The position numbers and the translations under genes were made by a program. This document shows positions 10,300-22,274 of a DNA stretch of 64,000 bases, piece by piece. The notes under the pieces were generated by a model that had not been told where the DNA came from, ran no database searches, and was given only the letters and a program-made list of their open reading frames with translations. The stretch spans positions 100,840,278 through 100,904,277 of the forward strand of contig CP136069.1 in NCBI GenBank assembly GCA_032622095.1. Direction: 5' to 3'. Position 1 is the stretch's first letter. Each line of letters begins with the position of its first letter. This DNA is from Siphonodentalium dalli (Eukaryota; Mollusca; Scaphopoda; Gadilida; Siphonodentaliidae).

Positions 10300-12070
10300 G
10301 AATAGCAATCTTATCAATGATAGTGCATATCCGCTCGCCATCCGTTATGCAAACGACACCAAATGTTATTTAATTCATGGCATATCATTAGAGAAAAACG
10401 TGTATGAATTTGTTGGAATTTGGTTTATTAAATCAATTGTTGATGCAACGCTGACTCGAACAACGCCATGTTGCGAAGGTGATTATGTATTCGTTTGGCG
10501 GAAATCAGCGACAAAACTATTTCACCATATATTTTTAATTTCCCCTCCTCCCAACAACAGCGTCGTTTTAGAAAATTTTAACCCTCACCATTATCTTCCT
10601 TGTAAAAAGTTACCCCTCTTAGAACGCCTTGGTGCCACCTCGATTGTACCGCGTGAAGTTATATATAGAACGCACACAGACAGACAAAAAGACAGACAGA
10701 CAGCACGATTTTATTTCTTGTATCATTTGAGAAGAACGTGTCTGAATTTGATGGTAATTGGTACTAAAAATATTTTGTATCAGTTTTGGTGACCCTCCCG
10801 TCCCTATTTCGGACTCAAGCTGTACACACTAAGACTCATTAGAGATTAGTGATGCATATATATGAAATTGGTGAAAATTGGCGAGTATACAAATTCGTAT
10901 GAAATTTAAGGTCCCCATATCTCTCACCCATAGGGCACCAATTTGGTGTATCTAAACCACACGATAAGATTCCTCGTATCACGGAGAAGAATATGTATCA
11001 ATCTGGTGGAAATCGGCACTAAACATATAGATATAATTTTTGAGCCCCTCTCATCTCTATACACCACTGACTCGAATGGCCCAACTTATGACATCCTTAA
11101 ACCACACGATTACACTCCTGATATCATGGAGATGATTGTTTATAAGTTTGGTGATAATCGGCGACTAAACATTTTTTTTATCAAATTTGGTGCCAATCCC
11201 TCCCCTCTCCATCTCTCACCTAAGCAGCACCACTATGGCGTCTTTAAATCACGATTAGATTCCTCGTATCATGGATAAGAACGTGTATCAATTTGGTGGA
11301 AATTGGCGCTAAAAAAAATTGTGCATCAATTTTGGTGCCCCTGTCCCTTTCAATGCAACCCTGACTCGAATGAGGCCACATTTGACAGATAAAAGCCACA
11401 CCATTAGACTCCTCATACCATGGGGATGATTTTGTATAAGTGTGGTGGCAATCGGCGACTTATTATCAATTTTAGTGCCCACCCCTGCCAATCTCTCATC
11501 CAAAAACAACAATTTGGCGTTGTTAAATCTCACAATTAGATTCCTTGTATCATGAAGAAGAATATATATCAATTTGGTGGAAATCGGCGCTAAAATTAGT
11601 TTTATCAATTTTGGTGCCCCTCTCCTCTTCCGTTCATTCCTGACTCAAACGACGCCACTTTTGACATATTTAAACCACACCGTTGGATTCTTCATATCAT
11701 GGGGATGATTATATGTAAGTTTCGTGACAATCGGCGACAGAAAAAAAATCTGCCCCCCCCCCCCTTCCGGGCACCCCTGACGCGAACGGCGCGACTTTTG
11801 CCATATTTAAACCACGCCATTAGATTCCTCATATTATGGGAATGATTATATATAAGTTTGGTGGCAATCGGCGACAATTTTTGTTTCTGCCCTCCCCCTT
11901 TTCTGCCCCTGACAACAACGGCGTCACTTTAGAAAATTCTAACCCCGACCATTATCTTTCTCGTAAAAAGCTACTCCTAGTAGACCCCTTTGGCATCATC
12001 TAGATGGTCCCCTGTGAATTTCTATAGAACACAGTCACAGACAGACAGACAGACATTCGCAAATATAGAT
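10300..12070. repeat. degenerate tandem repeat, ~150-bp units, CAGACAGACAGACA ends
   Basis: Units share TTAGATTCCTCRTATCATGG, a TTTGGTGG.AATCGGCG block and TTTTGGTGCCCCTC. At least eight copies of varying decay are visible. Two segments end in runs of CAGA (10675-10705 and 12035-12060). Open frames inside are by-products. Confidence 0.75.
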
Positions 12071-12130
12071 ATAAGATGGAGGGGCCTTGGGTGACCGGGG
12101 TTCAGATTTGTTCAAATGGGGTCATTTTTA

Positions 12131-12260
12131 GGAAATGAGGTCTCCAGAGGGTGAATTCGGTGATGCTAGTCCACCTTGCGGAATAGTGTCACTAAATTCA
12201 CCTGCAAAGGTCAGACACACTAAATACAGACTTGGCTGTTCCAATATTATTTTTTTAACC
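12131..12260 (+). repeat. third copy of the 7.0/7.3-kb dispersed repeat
   Basis: Starts GAAATGAGGTCTCCAGAGGG and ends in TTTTTTAACC. It is the intact counterpart of the copy broken by the TTAA MITE at 7467. Confidence 0.7.
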
Positions 12261-12261
12261 A

Positions 12262-12685
12262 CCACTTATCCAGGTGAAATCATACCCTGATTTTTCAAAG
12301 AAAGATTGGGGGTATATTGGATATTGGGGGGTATATTGATATTACTAAATGAATCGATCTCAAAGATGGGGATTCACATTTGTTCCAATAGGGGCAGAGA
12401 TAAGAGATTTAACTCTCCTCTATGCTGTTTGGTACTGGTATAATAATATTTAGGCAGCCTGGGTGGGGGCAATGGGGAGGGAGTGTAGAGGGGTGGATAT
12501 TTGACCCCCTACTTTGATCAAAATTTAAACAGTTGAAAATTTCATGCCTGATACTACATTAGTTGAAGTTTAGATGTTCACACCAAAAATAGGTTAGAAT
12601 TGTTCTCATAGTTTGGTTTGATTTTCCAACATGTATGTTTTTAAACCAACAGTCCATATGTTCCTACTTCAGGTTAAACTGTTGG
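12262..12685 (+). repeat. block B, donor-like copy
   Basis: From TATCCAGGTGAAATCAT to GGTTAAACTGTTG. It is almost identical to 14759-15176 with only a few substitutions; outside this span the two loci are unrelated. Confidence 0.9.
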
Positions 12686-12689
12686 ACCG

Positions 12690-13835
12690 AATTGGCCACA
12701 AATTTTAACTTTATGGGGGGTGTCAGGTTGGTAATTTTCAAACGTTTGAGAGCTTGAAGTACTGGTATCAGTCGTAAAATTCAACCAAAGAGGGATGTAC
12801 AAAAGATTTTTGTGAACTTAGTACTGTGGTATTGTTGTCTTCTTTAAAAGGTAAGAGGTTGGAGATTTGTCAGTGGTGTGCAATTAAGTAGAAATTTCAA
12901 GGCGAAGAGCCCTGCTCATCGGAGAACTTCCAGCTATGTCCATGTTTAGAACTACTTGTCTTAAGTGATTTTGTCAGGTACTGACTCTTGTAGTCTTCAG
13001 AGTCCCCGTCTTCTCGGTCTTTACAGTCTGGTGAGCGACCCACAGTCATTGACTGTCTTGTTATGTATGATTTTCCGTTCCTTATGAAATGTACACTTGA
13101 ATGGCATTTAAATTAAAGTTATACAGATGGGAAAATGTACCATAAACAAAATATTATTGTTGCCATGAGAGACTATAATGTCATTTCGTGTACAATTCGA
13201 TTGTCAAAATTCAAAATGGCAAACGAAAATTGGTAAAATTGGGAATTTTTGCTAAATTTAACCAGATTGTTTCCATTTATAAGAAATTTGGTTTAAATGG
13301 CAATTTGAGCCAACATATAAAATTTTAAATCAATGTCTAATGATTGTGAATCATATATCACGAGGATTGGGAATTTGGGCCCTCCAGTGTCCCACAAATT
13401 TGAAAAGTTGTACTAAATTTCGAAGAAAAGTCACACCAGTATACTGAATACTCATTAGATGTCAGATATGAACAACTAGTGCCCATTTTAGCCATGAAGC
13501 CATCACTTCCTAAAGTAGGGACAACATGGCTTCCAAAGTTTTAGTAAAATTGGGCAATTTTCGCTAAAGTTCACCAGATTGTTTCCATTCAGAGGAAAAA
13601 TATTTAGGTAATGACAAGCACCACAAAAAATCATGTCGGATCCTAATCAGATAGTAATGAGCTATAGGTCGAGAATTTGTCCATACAGTGTCCCAAAATG
13701 GCGGCAAAAATTGCAAACAAAAGTAACAAATTAAAAATATTTCATTGATTTGTAACTGAGGTGTCATTTACACATAGCTGGTTTATAGTGATCTAAGCGG
13801 TGAACCCGTTAAAGGGCGAAAGTTACTGCCGACTG
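12690..13835. other. non-coding DNA with weak repeats
   Basis: Two related segments with AAATTGGG.ATTTT.GCTAAA.TT.ACCAGATTGTTTCCATT occur near 13234 and 13548. No coding sequence was seen. Confidence 0.4.
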
Positions 13836-13839
13836 TTTA

Positions 13840-14345
13840 CCGGCGAAGATAGGCATGTATTCATTTTTATGTTTACCCATATCATAGTATGGAAAACATA
13901 GTGTCGTTGTCCGGATTGACCACTCGTCGTTAGTCCGTCCGTCTGTCTGTAGACACTTTACGCATGGTGCGATAACTGAAATAGTTTCTATCTGATCGGA
14001 ACCAAATTTGCTATGTGAGTTTCTCAGCCCAAAATACAGATCGAGTTCGATTATGGGTTTGATCTAGGTTTTTTTTACGGAGTTATGGCCCTTTTTCTAC
14101 TTAGAATTCACAGAATCTATGATAACTAAAAAATATTTATCTGATCAGAACCAAATTTGGTATGTGAGTTTCTCCACCTAAAATACAGTTCGAGTTCGAA
14201 TGTGGGTTTGATCAGATTATTTTTAATGGAGTTATGGCACTTTGACATAGAATTCATGGATGCTTCGATAAAGCAACCAGTTTTCATCTGATAGGAACCA
14301 AATTTGGTATGTGAGTTTCTTAACTCAAAATACAGATCGAGTTTG
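13840..14345 (+). repeat. tandem repeat, ~157-bp units (GTTATGGCCCTTTTTC type)
   Basis: Three units share GATCGGAACCAAATTTG, TATGTGAGTTTCT, AAAATACAGATCGAGTT and GGAGTTATGGC. A related copy starts at about 15660 with TTTTTATGTGTACCCATA and ends near 15885. This type is common in mollusc genomes in my experience. Confidence 0.75.
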
Positions 14346-15591
14346 AATATGGGTTGATCTGATTTGTTATACCAGAGTTATGACCCTTTTTCAACTGAGA
14401 ATTGAACAGATTTGAGTTTTTGATAACCCAGGTAGATTATAATTAACTACCAGTAATACCAGCTTAACTGCAGTAGAGAGTTTTCTGAGAGACTAGCTAT
14501 AGTGTTGTCTTATTGAATTAGTTATTTTTAGCCACCATATATATCACATAGCAGTGAATCTGTAACTCATTCATTATTCAATGGACTCTCCCATTCAGTT
14601 CTAAAAGTTTTAATTGAAATAGTAAATTATTCATTTGTAGGGATGTTCTCATTATAATTTTCAATTAATCATTCTTCTGTTATATCTCCAGGTTTCTCCT
14701 CATTCATTTGCATGGATTTCTGTAGTTAAAGATTAACACGTCTCAACATTCCTGATACTTATCCAGGTGAAATCATACCCTGATTTTTCAAAGAAAGATT
14801 GGGGGTATATTGGATATTGGGGGGTATATTGATATTACTAAATGAATCGATCTCAAAGATGGGGATTCACATTTGTTCCAATAGGGGCAGAGATAAGAGA
14901 TTTAACTCTCCTCTATGCTGTTTGGTACTGGTATAATAATATTTAGGCAGCCTGGGTGGGGGCAATGGGGAGGGAGTGTAGAGGGGTGGATATTTGACCC
15001 CCTACTTTGATCAAAATTTAAACAGTTGAAAATTTCATGCCTGATACTACATTAGTTGTAGATTAGATGTTCACACCAAAAATAGGTTAGAATTGTTCTC
15101 ATAGTTTGGTTTGATTTTCCAACATGTATGTTTTTAAACCAACAGTCCATATGTTCCTACTTCAGGTTAAACTGTTGATATGGGTTGATCTGATTTGTTA
15201 TACCAGAGTTATGACCCTTTTTCAACTGAGAATTGAACAGATTTGAGTTTTTGATAACCCAGGTAGATTATAATTAACTACCAGTAATACCAGCTTAACT
15301 GCAGTAGAGAGTTTTCTGAGAGACTAGGTTTAATGTTGTCTTATTGAATTAGTTATTTTTAGCCACCATATATATCACATAGCAGTGAATCTGTAACCCA
15401 TTCATTATTCAATGGACTCGCCCATTCAGTTCTAAAAGTTTTAATTGAAATAGTAAATTATTCATTTGTAGGGATGTTCTCATTATAATTTTCAATTAAT
15501 CATTCTTCTGTTATATCTCCAGGTTTCTCCTCATTCATTTGCATGGATTTCTGTAGTTAAAGATTAACACGTCTCAACATTCCTGATACTT
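14346..15591 (+). repeat. A-B-A duplication
   Basis: Block A (14346-14759, starting TATGGGTTGATCTGATTTG) is repeated at 15179-15591. Between the copies sits block B (14759-15176), a copy of 12262-12685. The A copies differ at a few bases only. Confidence 0.9.
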
Positions 15592-15654
15592 TCATCTGAT
15601 ACCATGTCTCATTTTATATTGGTTTATTTTGACACACTCTTTGCCCCTATTGAT

Positions 15655-15888
15655 TGATTTATTTTGATTTTTATGTGTACCCATACCATAGTATGGTACA
15701 CATATATTGTCAACATCCGGATTGACCACTTGTCATGCGTCCGTCTGTCAGTAGACACTTTACGCATGGTGCGATAACTCAAACATTTTTTTATTCGATT
15801 GGAACCAAATTTTGTATATTTGTTTCTCAGCCCAAAATACAGATCGAGTTAAAATATGGGTTTGATCCAAGTTTTTTTTAGCTCAACT
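15655..15888 (+). repeat. additional copy of the GTTATGGCCC-type repeat start
   Basis: TTTTTATGTGTACCCATACC, the CCGGATTGACCACTTGTC block and CTTTACGCATGGTGCGATAA match the head of the array at 13840. Confidence 0.7.
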
Positions 15889-16335
15889 TTACTTTGTAAA
15901 GTTTGAGCTATTGCCATGGCTTGATATCCATCGTCCGTGTGTGTTTACATGTGTGTGTGAGTCGTCAACAATACAGGCTACAGGTCGGATCATTATGAAA
16001 TTTGTCATAGCTGTTGACATCAACATTTAGACCGGAACGATTCATTTTAGGGTCATTCGGAAAAAAACATGGCCGCCAGGCGCCATCTTGGATTTCAAAA
16101 TTCAATCCATTAGCACGGGCTACAGGTCGTACTGTTCGTCTGATCATCATGAAATTTGCCATGGATGTTAATATTGACATGTAGATGGGAACGAGTAATT
16201 TTGGGGTCATTATGCCAAAAAGCATGGCCGCCAGCAGCCATCTTGGATTTTACTCTTTGCATGACTAAATCCTTTGGCACGGGCTACAGCTACGATCATC
16301 ATGGTCATTGTCAGTTTTGAGATCTTTTTGTCGCA
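15888..16335 (+). repeat. tandem repeat, ~150-bp units (GGCACGGGCTACA / GCCGCCAGCAGCCATC type)
   Basis: Units contain ACGGGCTACAGGTCGTAC, ATCATGAAATTTG, GACATGTAGATGGGAACGAG and ACATGGCCGCCAGCAGCCA. The same family resumes at 17805-18290 and a minus-strand fragment lies at about 48720-48840. Confidence 0.75.
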
Positions 16336-16494
16336 AATTGGTGTCTAATCATTCGGATTGGATTTTCTATTATATATACAAGTTTCAACATCGCGACTCA
16401 AATGTGACACATTTTCCGTTTGCACATATACAATAAAATATGTTTTTCATTTATTTGGGCGTTCACCATGTCCATATATACAGTGTGTCATCCC

Positions 16495-16610
16495 AACTTT
16501 GATCAAATTATTTAAAAGCTGGAAATTTCACACCTAGCTGACACGACATTAGTTGGAAATTTGACATCAACAATATATTAAAATTGTTCTTGTAGTTTGA
16601 TTTTCGAACA
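16495..16610 (+). repeat. diverged copy of part of block B
   Basis: TTGATCAAATTATTTAAAAG, ACATTAGTTGGAAATTT and ATTGTTCTTGTAGTTTG match the central part of block B with many changes. Another diverged copy is reversed at about 45760-45950. Confidence 0.6.
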
Positions 16611-16739
16611 ATTTATTAGTGGGGATTTTTTTTAGACCAATGTTGCCCAAATTATTGGACTGACATGGCCATCAGTTAGAAATGATCCAACCTTTAGAGG
16701 GGTGTCAAGTTTGGAAAATGTCCAACAATTGGAAAGATT

Positions 16740-17810
16740 AAGGCAAGTCTGGGTGCTAGGATTTTGTATTTGCAAACCATCCAAATAGTGCCCAAACCCG
16801 TCCAATGTGTGTTCCATACCATCCAACGATTGCCATATGTAACCCAATCGAGTGTCCCAATTCATGCACGTGGTGTCCCAAAACCACACAAATGGGCATC
16901 TCAAACCAACAAGTGTGTACCACAAACCATCCAATGGGTGTCCCAAACCAACAGATGAGTGTCCATAATCACCCGATGAGTGTCACAAGCCACACGATGA
17001 TTATCTCAAACCAACAGGAGTTTCTAAAAACATCCAACTATTGTCTCAAACCACCCACTGAATGTCCCACATCTAATGAGTTTCCCAAACTTGTGTACAA
17101 AACCATCCATCAAATATATCAAACCATGTTTTGGTAAACTTATTGGATTGTTTAATAAACTCACTTGATCGTCTGAAATACTCGATGGAGGGTTTTGTAC
17201 ACTATTGTAGATGTATTGAGATGACAGTTGGTAGTTGATTTGTAACACCTGTCCAGTGGGATGGATATGGAACTCATTGGATGGTTTGTGATGCTAGTTT
17301 TATGGTTTGGGTCACCCGCTAGGTGATTTGTGACTTCAGTTGGATGGTTTGGTGCACCAATTGGGTGTTTTTTTCACATTGAGTGGTTGGGGAACACTCG
17401 CTTTTGATTTTAAACACTGGTTATGTGCACAGTGCATTGGGACACTGCATGGACGATTTAGGTAATTGATTGGGCCGTTTGGGACACTATAGTTGATTGG
17501 ATTGAGATGACAGTTGTATGTTGTGTGACATATGATACTCTCTCGATATCTTGGGATACTAGTTGTGTGGCATGGGGTACATATTGGATGCCTGCCACTC
17601 GTGTGGTTTCGGACACCCGATGGATGGTTTGGTTACCTTGGTACACCCATTGTGTGGTTTAGGGCACTGGTTGAGTGGTTTGACACACACTTGATTGGTG
17701 CTCTATGTATGGTTTGTTTTACTCATTTGATGGTTATGGACACTCACAGGATAGCTTTCAGTTTGGACACATGTTTGATGGTTTGGGACACCTGTGTAAA
17801 TCGTTTGGCA
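16740..17810. repeat. degenerate short-unit array that inverts at ~17125
   Basis: From 16770 to 17120 the sequence repeats CCAAACCATCCAATGGGTGT-like units. From 17140 to 17800 it repeats the reverse complement, GGATGGTTTGGGACACTC. The whole is a long, imperfect inverted repeat embedded in the GGCACGGGCTACA family, which flanks it on both sides. Frames in it have no meaning. Confidence 0.7.
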
Positions 17811-18290
17811 CAGGCTACATGTTGTATCTTTAATCGGATCATCATGAAATTTGTCGCGGATGTTGACAATGACATGTAGATGCGAACGAGTCATTTTGAG
17901 GTCATTCGACCAAATAACATGGCCACCAGCAGCCATCTTTGATTTTACTCTTTGCATGACCAATCCTTTGGCACGGGCTACATGTCGTACCTTTGGTTGG
18001 ATCATCATGAAATTTGTCATTAATGTTAATATTGACATGTAGATGGGAACGAGTCATTTTGAGGTCATTCGGCCATAAAACATGGCCGCCAGCAGCCATC
18101 TTGGATTTCACTCTTTGCATGACTAAATCCTTTGGAACATCCTACAGTCCTCTTCCCTCATCCGATCATCACCAAACTTCATATTAATCTTGATATTGAT
18201 CTACTAGATGGAAGCTATCAAATGTTTTTGAATTTCATTGAAAAACATAGCTATCAGCAACCATCTTGGATTTTACTTTATATATCTCTT
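17805..18290 (+). repeat. GGCACGGGCTACA family, three decayed units
   Basis: Units near 17805, 17970 and 18130 contain the ATGGCC.CCAGCAGCCATCTT block; the last is the most diverged. Confidence 0.75.
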
Positions 18291-18299
18291 CATGTTGAT

Positions 18300-18990
18300 A
18301 ATCTAGTATTACTTCGAAATTTCAACTTTCCGCATTCCTAATCGCTACATTGACTGTAACACATGACATTATTCCCTTTCCAAGTTGAGCAACAGTGTCA
18401 TTGACACTTTCATGTTTAGAACATCAGATATCCAATTCAGATTATATGAATAAAATTCAATGAGTGACAAAACATAGATTGGAATGAACAGAAACGGTGA
18501 GAAACCTTAGAACAATCGGACTGTCCAGTCATCATGTGCGACCAGTTATCTGCGACACTGCCGGCAGAATTCCTATAAATTACCTAAATTACGGGAAATC
18601 AAGTGCGTTACACCAAGTTTTGATCGGTTGAATCTTGTTGATAACATTTAGCACTTGTAACTTGTGCCTGTTTTCTGGGACCCCCCTCCGTGAAGACTAC
18701 TGTGAATATGTGATGTAGGTGTTTGATCTATTGTGGGGTGAATAGTTTAACAGGAAAGTCCACTTGTGTCAAGTCTTTATTATCTTCATTAAATAATGTA
18801 GACAAGTGACTTACATTCCATGGGGTTTGTGATACGTTGATTGAACTGTCTTTAAGTGTCTTACTGTCACTTCTTGTGTCATGTTTGCCATGACACAGCC
18901 ATATATATAAATTCAATGAAACATATCCCAAACCCTCATGAGACTGAGAGTGACTTGCCTATGTCATGATTTTCCTAAAAAAAAGTTCCA
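18300..18990. other. non-coding DNA, nothing recognised
   Basis: No repeat or supported frame was seen. Confidence 0.4.
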
Positions 18991-19140
18991 ACGGATGCTT
19001 AAAGTGGATATGTCATAATTTGGCTATGTTATAACTATCCGCCGAATTCTATAACGGCAGTCGGCTTATATCTATAAATAGAAACATTACCTCGCATTAA
19101 TTCCTGCGACAGTATTATTGCATGGCTGGAGAAGCCTTTA

Positions 19141-19590
19141 GGTTACAGTGAAGTAATTCGATTGGTGCGCCCTCCAACGGATTTTGGACCAAGATGCAGG
19201 AGAGAATTAAAAATATTCTGGGCTCTGGTTGGTTAATAGTAGTTTCGATATTTAAACATATAAAATACATGCAATCACTCCTCTTGAAATTTCAGACTCC
19301 AAACAAAACATTGGCACACTGTAAAGCACGTCGTTCCTAGATTTTGTTTTTTTGGTGTGAGGTGAAAAATGTCAATATTTTTTTCATGCAATTCTGACTC
19401 TCGATTATAAATCCCAAATTTAAAGCTACATTCCATGCTCAACGATATGATTTTTTTCATGCAGAAACTTTGCGCAGATGCCAATTCCGGTGACCATGTA
19501 CTCATTTATCACAATTCGTGGATAGTCAGGGCTGCAGGCCATTATATGTTAACACTGAGGCCTATGGGAAATAATTACTTCACTGTAACC
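19141..19590. mobile_element. 450-bp TA-type MITE, copy 1
   Basis: Starts GGTTACAGTGAAGTAATT and ends AATTACTTCACTGTAACC, bounded by TA at 19139-19140 and 19591-19592. It encodes nothing. Copies 2 and 3 are nearly identical. Confidence 0.8.
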
Positions 19591-20480
19591 TAAAGCACAA
19601 AAATTATCCTTTTTCTCATTTGGGCCCAGTGGTGGGTTTCCTATAAGCACTGACCAACAAACAATTAGGGAACTTGTAGCACGTGGCATATTATATTATT
19701 TGAGTCGGTGGTAATCAATGAGAAGCCAATATTAACCCATCTGGGACAATTTTTGCTTCAAATTTTCACCTCGAAAATCTCCCTTTGTTGTCCGTTATGA
19801 ACCCATATGTGTACCTTTAATGAATGTCATGGTAACAAATCACGCACTGAACATCGAGGGTCAGTACACAACTGAAATAAAGGCTTTTCGACTAGCCATG
19901 AGAGCAAACTACATCGCTATCTGTGGCAGGTCTCTAAAATTTGATGTAAATCATGACAAGTGCAGGGTTAAATGGCAGCCAATTAGTCTGCTTGAGGTGG
20001 CTTGTCGACAAAAAGTGTAACACGGTGGTGTGTTTGAGTGATGTGGCTGTTTCCATGCACATACATGTAGGCACATAATCATTCTGCTGCACTCAAAACT
20101 TCAGTTTTTGTCAAAAATTTCGTTTACCAGGACTCAGAATTTGTCAAGTGCGCCCAATTCAAGCTCCAGCGTGTCCATGTTTATCAGGCGAACCATCGTC
20201 CATATTCTCAGAGAGAAATCGGTCATCTTTCACACCAATGATGGGTATATATGCTACCATCGTTTACTTTATCGACATGGACCTCACATGGTGACTTTTC
20301 GTGTTCATTTTAAGATATTTTGTGTTGCAATTGTAAACAGGGGTGGGGTCAGGAAAGGGTTAATAAGACGAAAACAAAGTCATGGATAGAGATTTTGTAT
20401 TTTATTTTCAAATGTGAAGAGTCCAGTGACCGATTTGTGTCATTTTCAGATGGCATGTCATTGACGTTGTTGTCACTTTA

Positions 20481-20930
20481 GGTTACAGTGAAGTAATTCG
20501 ATTGGTGCGCCCTCCAACGGATTTTGGACCAAGATGCAGGAGAGAATTAAAAATATTCTGGGCTCTGGTTGGTTAATAGTAGTTTCGATATTTAAACATA
20601 TAAAATACATGCAATCACTCCTCTTGAAATTTCAGACTCCAAACAAAACATTGGCACACTGTAAAGCACGTCGTTCCTAGATTTTGTTTTTTTGGTGTGA
20701 GGTGAAAAATGTCAATATTTTTTTCATGCAATTCTGACTCTCGATTATAAATCCCAAATTTAAAGCTACATTCCATGCTCAACGATATGATTTTTTTCAT
20801 GCAGAAACTTTGCGCAGATGCCAATTCCGGTGACCATGTACTCATTTATCACAATTCGTGGATAGTCAGGGCTGCAGGCCATTATATGTTAACACTGAGG
20901 CCTATGGGAAATAATTACTTCACTGTAACC
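20481..20930. mobile_element. 450-bp TA-type MITE, copy 2
   Basis: Same ends as copy 1; its left flank is the end of the first spacer (GTTGTTGTCACTTTA). Confidence 0.8.
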
Positions 20931-21821
20931 TAAAGCACAAAAATTATCCTTTTTCTCATTTGGGCCCAGTGGTGGGTTTCCTATAAACACTGACCAACAA
21001 ACAATTAGGGAACTTGTAGCACGTGGCATATTATATTATTTGAGTCGGTGGTAATCAATGAGAAGCCAATATTAACCCATCTGGGACAATTTTTGCTTCA
21101 AATTTTCACCTCGAAAATCTCCCTTTGTTGTCCGTTATGAACCCATATGTGTACCTTTAATGAATGTCATGGTAACAAATCACGCACTGAACATCGAGGG
21201 TCAGTACACAACTGAAATAAAGGCTTTTCGACTAGCCATGAGAGCAAACTACATCGCTATCTGTGGCAGGTCTCTAAAATTTGATGTAAATCATGACAAG
21301 TGCAGGGTTAAATGGCAGCCAATTAGTCTGCTTGAGGTGGCTTGTCGACAAAAAGTGTAACACGGTGGTGTGTTTGAGTGATGTGGCTGTTTCCATGCAC
21401 ATACATGTAGGCACATAATCATTCTGCTGCACTCAAAACTTCAGTTTTTGTCAAAAATTTCGTTTACCAGGACTCAGAATTTGTCAAGTGCGCCCAATTC
21501 AAGCTCCAGCGTGTCCATGTTTATCAGGCGAACCATCGTCCATATTTCTCAGAGAGAAATCGGTCATCTTTCACACCAATGATGGGTATATATGCTACCA
21601 TCGTTTACTTTATCGACATGGACCTCACATGGTGACTTTTCGTGTTCATTTTAAGATATTTTGTGTTGCAATTGTAAACAGGGGTGGGGTCAGGAAAGGG
21701 TTAATAAGACGAAAACAAAGTCATGGATAGAGATTTTGTATTTTATTTTCAAATGTGAAGAGTCCAGTGACCGATTTGTGTCATTTTCAGATGGCATGTC
21801 ATTGACGTTGTTGTCACTTTA

Positions 21822-22271
21822 GGTTACAGTGAAGTAATTCGATTGGTGCGCCCTCCAACGGATTTTGGACCAAGATGCAGGAGAGAATTAAAAAAATTCT
21901 GGGCTCTGGTTGGTTAATAGTAGTTTCGATATTTAAACATATAAAATACATGCAATCACTCCTCTTGAAATTTCAGACTCCAAACAAAACATTGGCACAC
22001 TGTAAAGCACGTCGTTCCTAGATTTTGTTTTTTTGGTGTGAGGTGAAAAATGTCAATATTTTTTTCATGCAATTCTGACTCTCGATTATAAATCCCAAAT
22101 TTAAAGCTACATTCCATGCTCAACGATATGATTTTTTTCACGCAGAAACTTTGCGCAGATGCCAATTCCGGTGACCATGTACTCATTTATCACAATTCGT
22201 GGATAGTCAGGGCTGCAGGCCATTATATGTTAACACTGAGGCCTATGGGAAATAATTACTTCACTGTAACC
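21822..22271. mobile_element. 450-bp TA-type MITE, copy 3
   Basis: Same ends as copy 1; the right flank is TATAGATCC instead of TAAAGCAC, marking the right edge of the array and showing that TA is the target duplication. Confidence 0.8.
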
Positions 22272-22274
22272 TAT

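Larger units (their letters stand above)
19141..22271. repeat. tandem array: MITE-spacer-MITE-spacer-MITE, period 1340-1341 bp
   Basis: The unit is the 450-bp MITE plus about 890 bp of spacer. The three MITEs start at 19141, 20481 and 21822; the two spacers differ by about one inserted T near 21545 and single substitutions. The left flank of MITE 1 and right flank of MITE 3 are unique. This fits unequal exchange between two MITEs flanking one spacer, and the near-identity says it is recent. The 66-93-codon frames in it repeat with the unit and have no domain. Confidence 0.9.

Noticed and set aside
10286-10792. 168-residue plus-strand frame
   Set aside because: Lies within the degenerate tandem repeat and CAGA run; composition follows the repeat.
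19275-22186. Repeated 76-, 66- and 93-codon frames
   Set aside because: They recur only because the 1340-bp unit is tandemly duplicated; no domain or codon bias seen.
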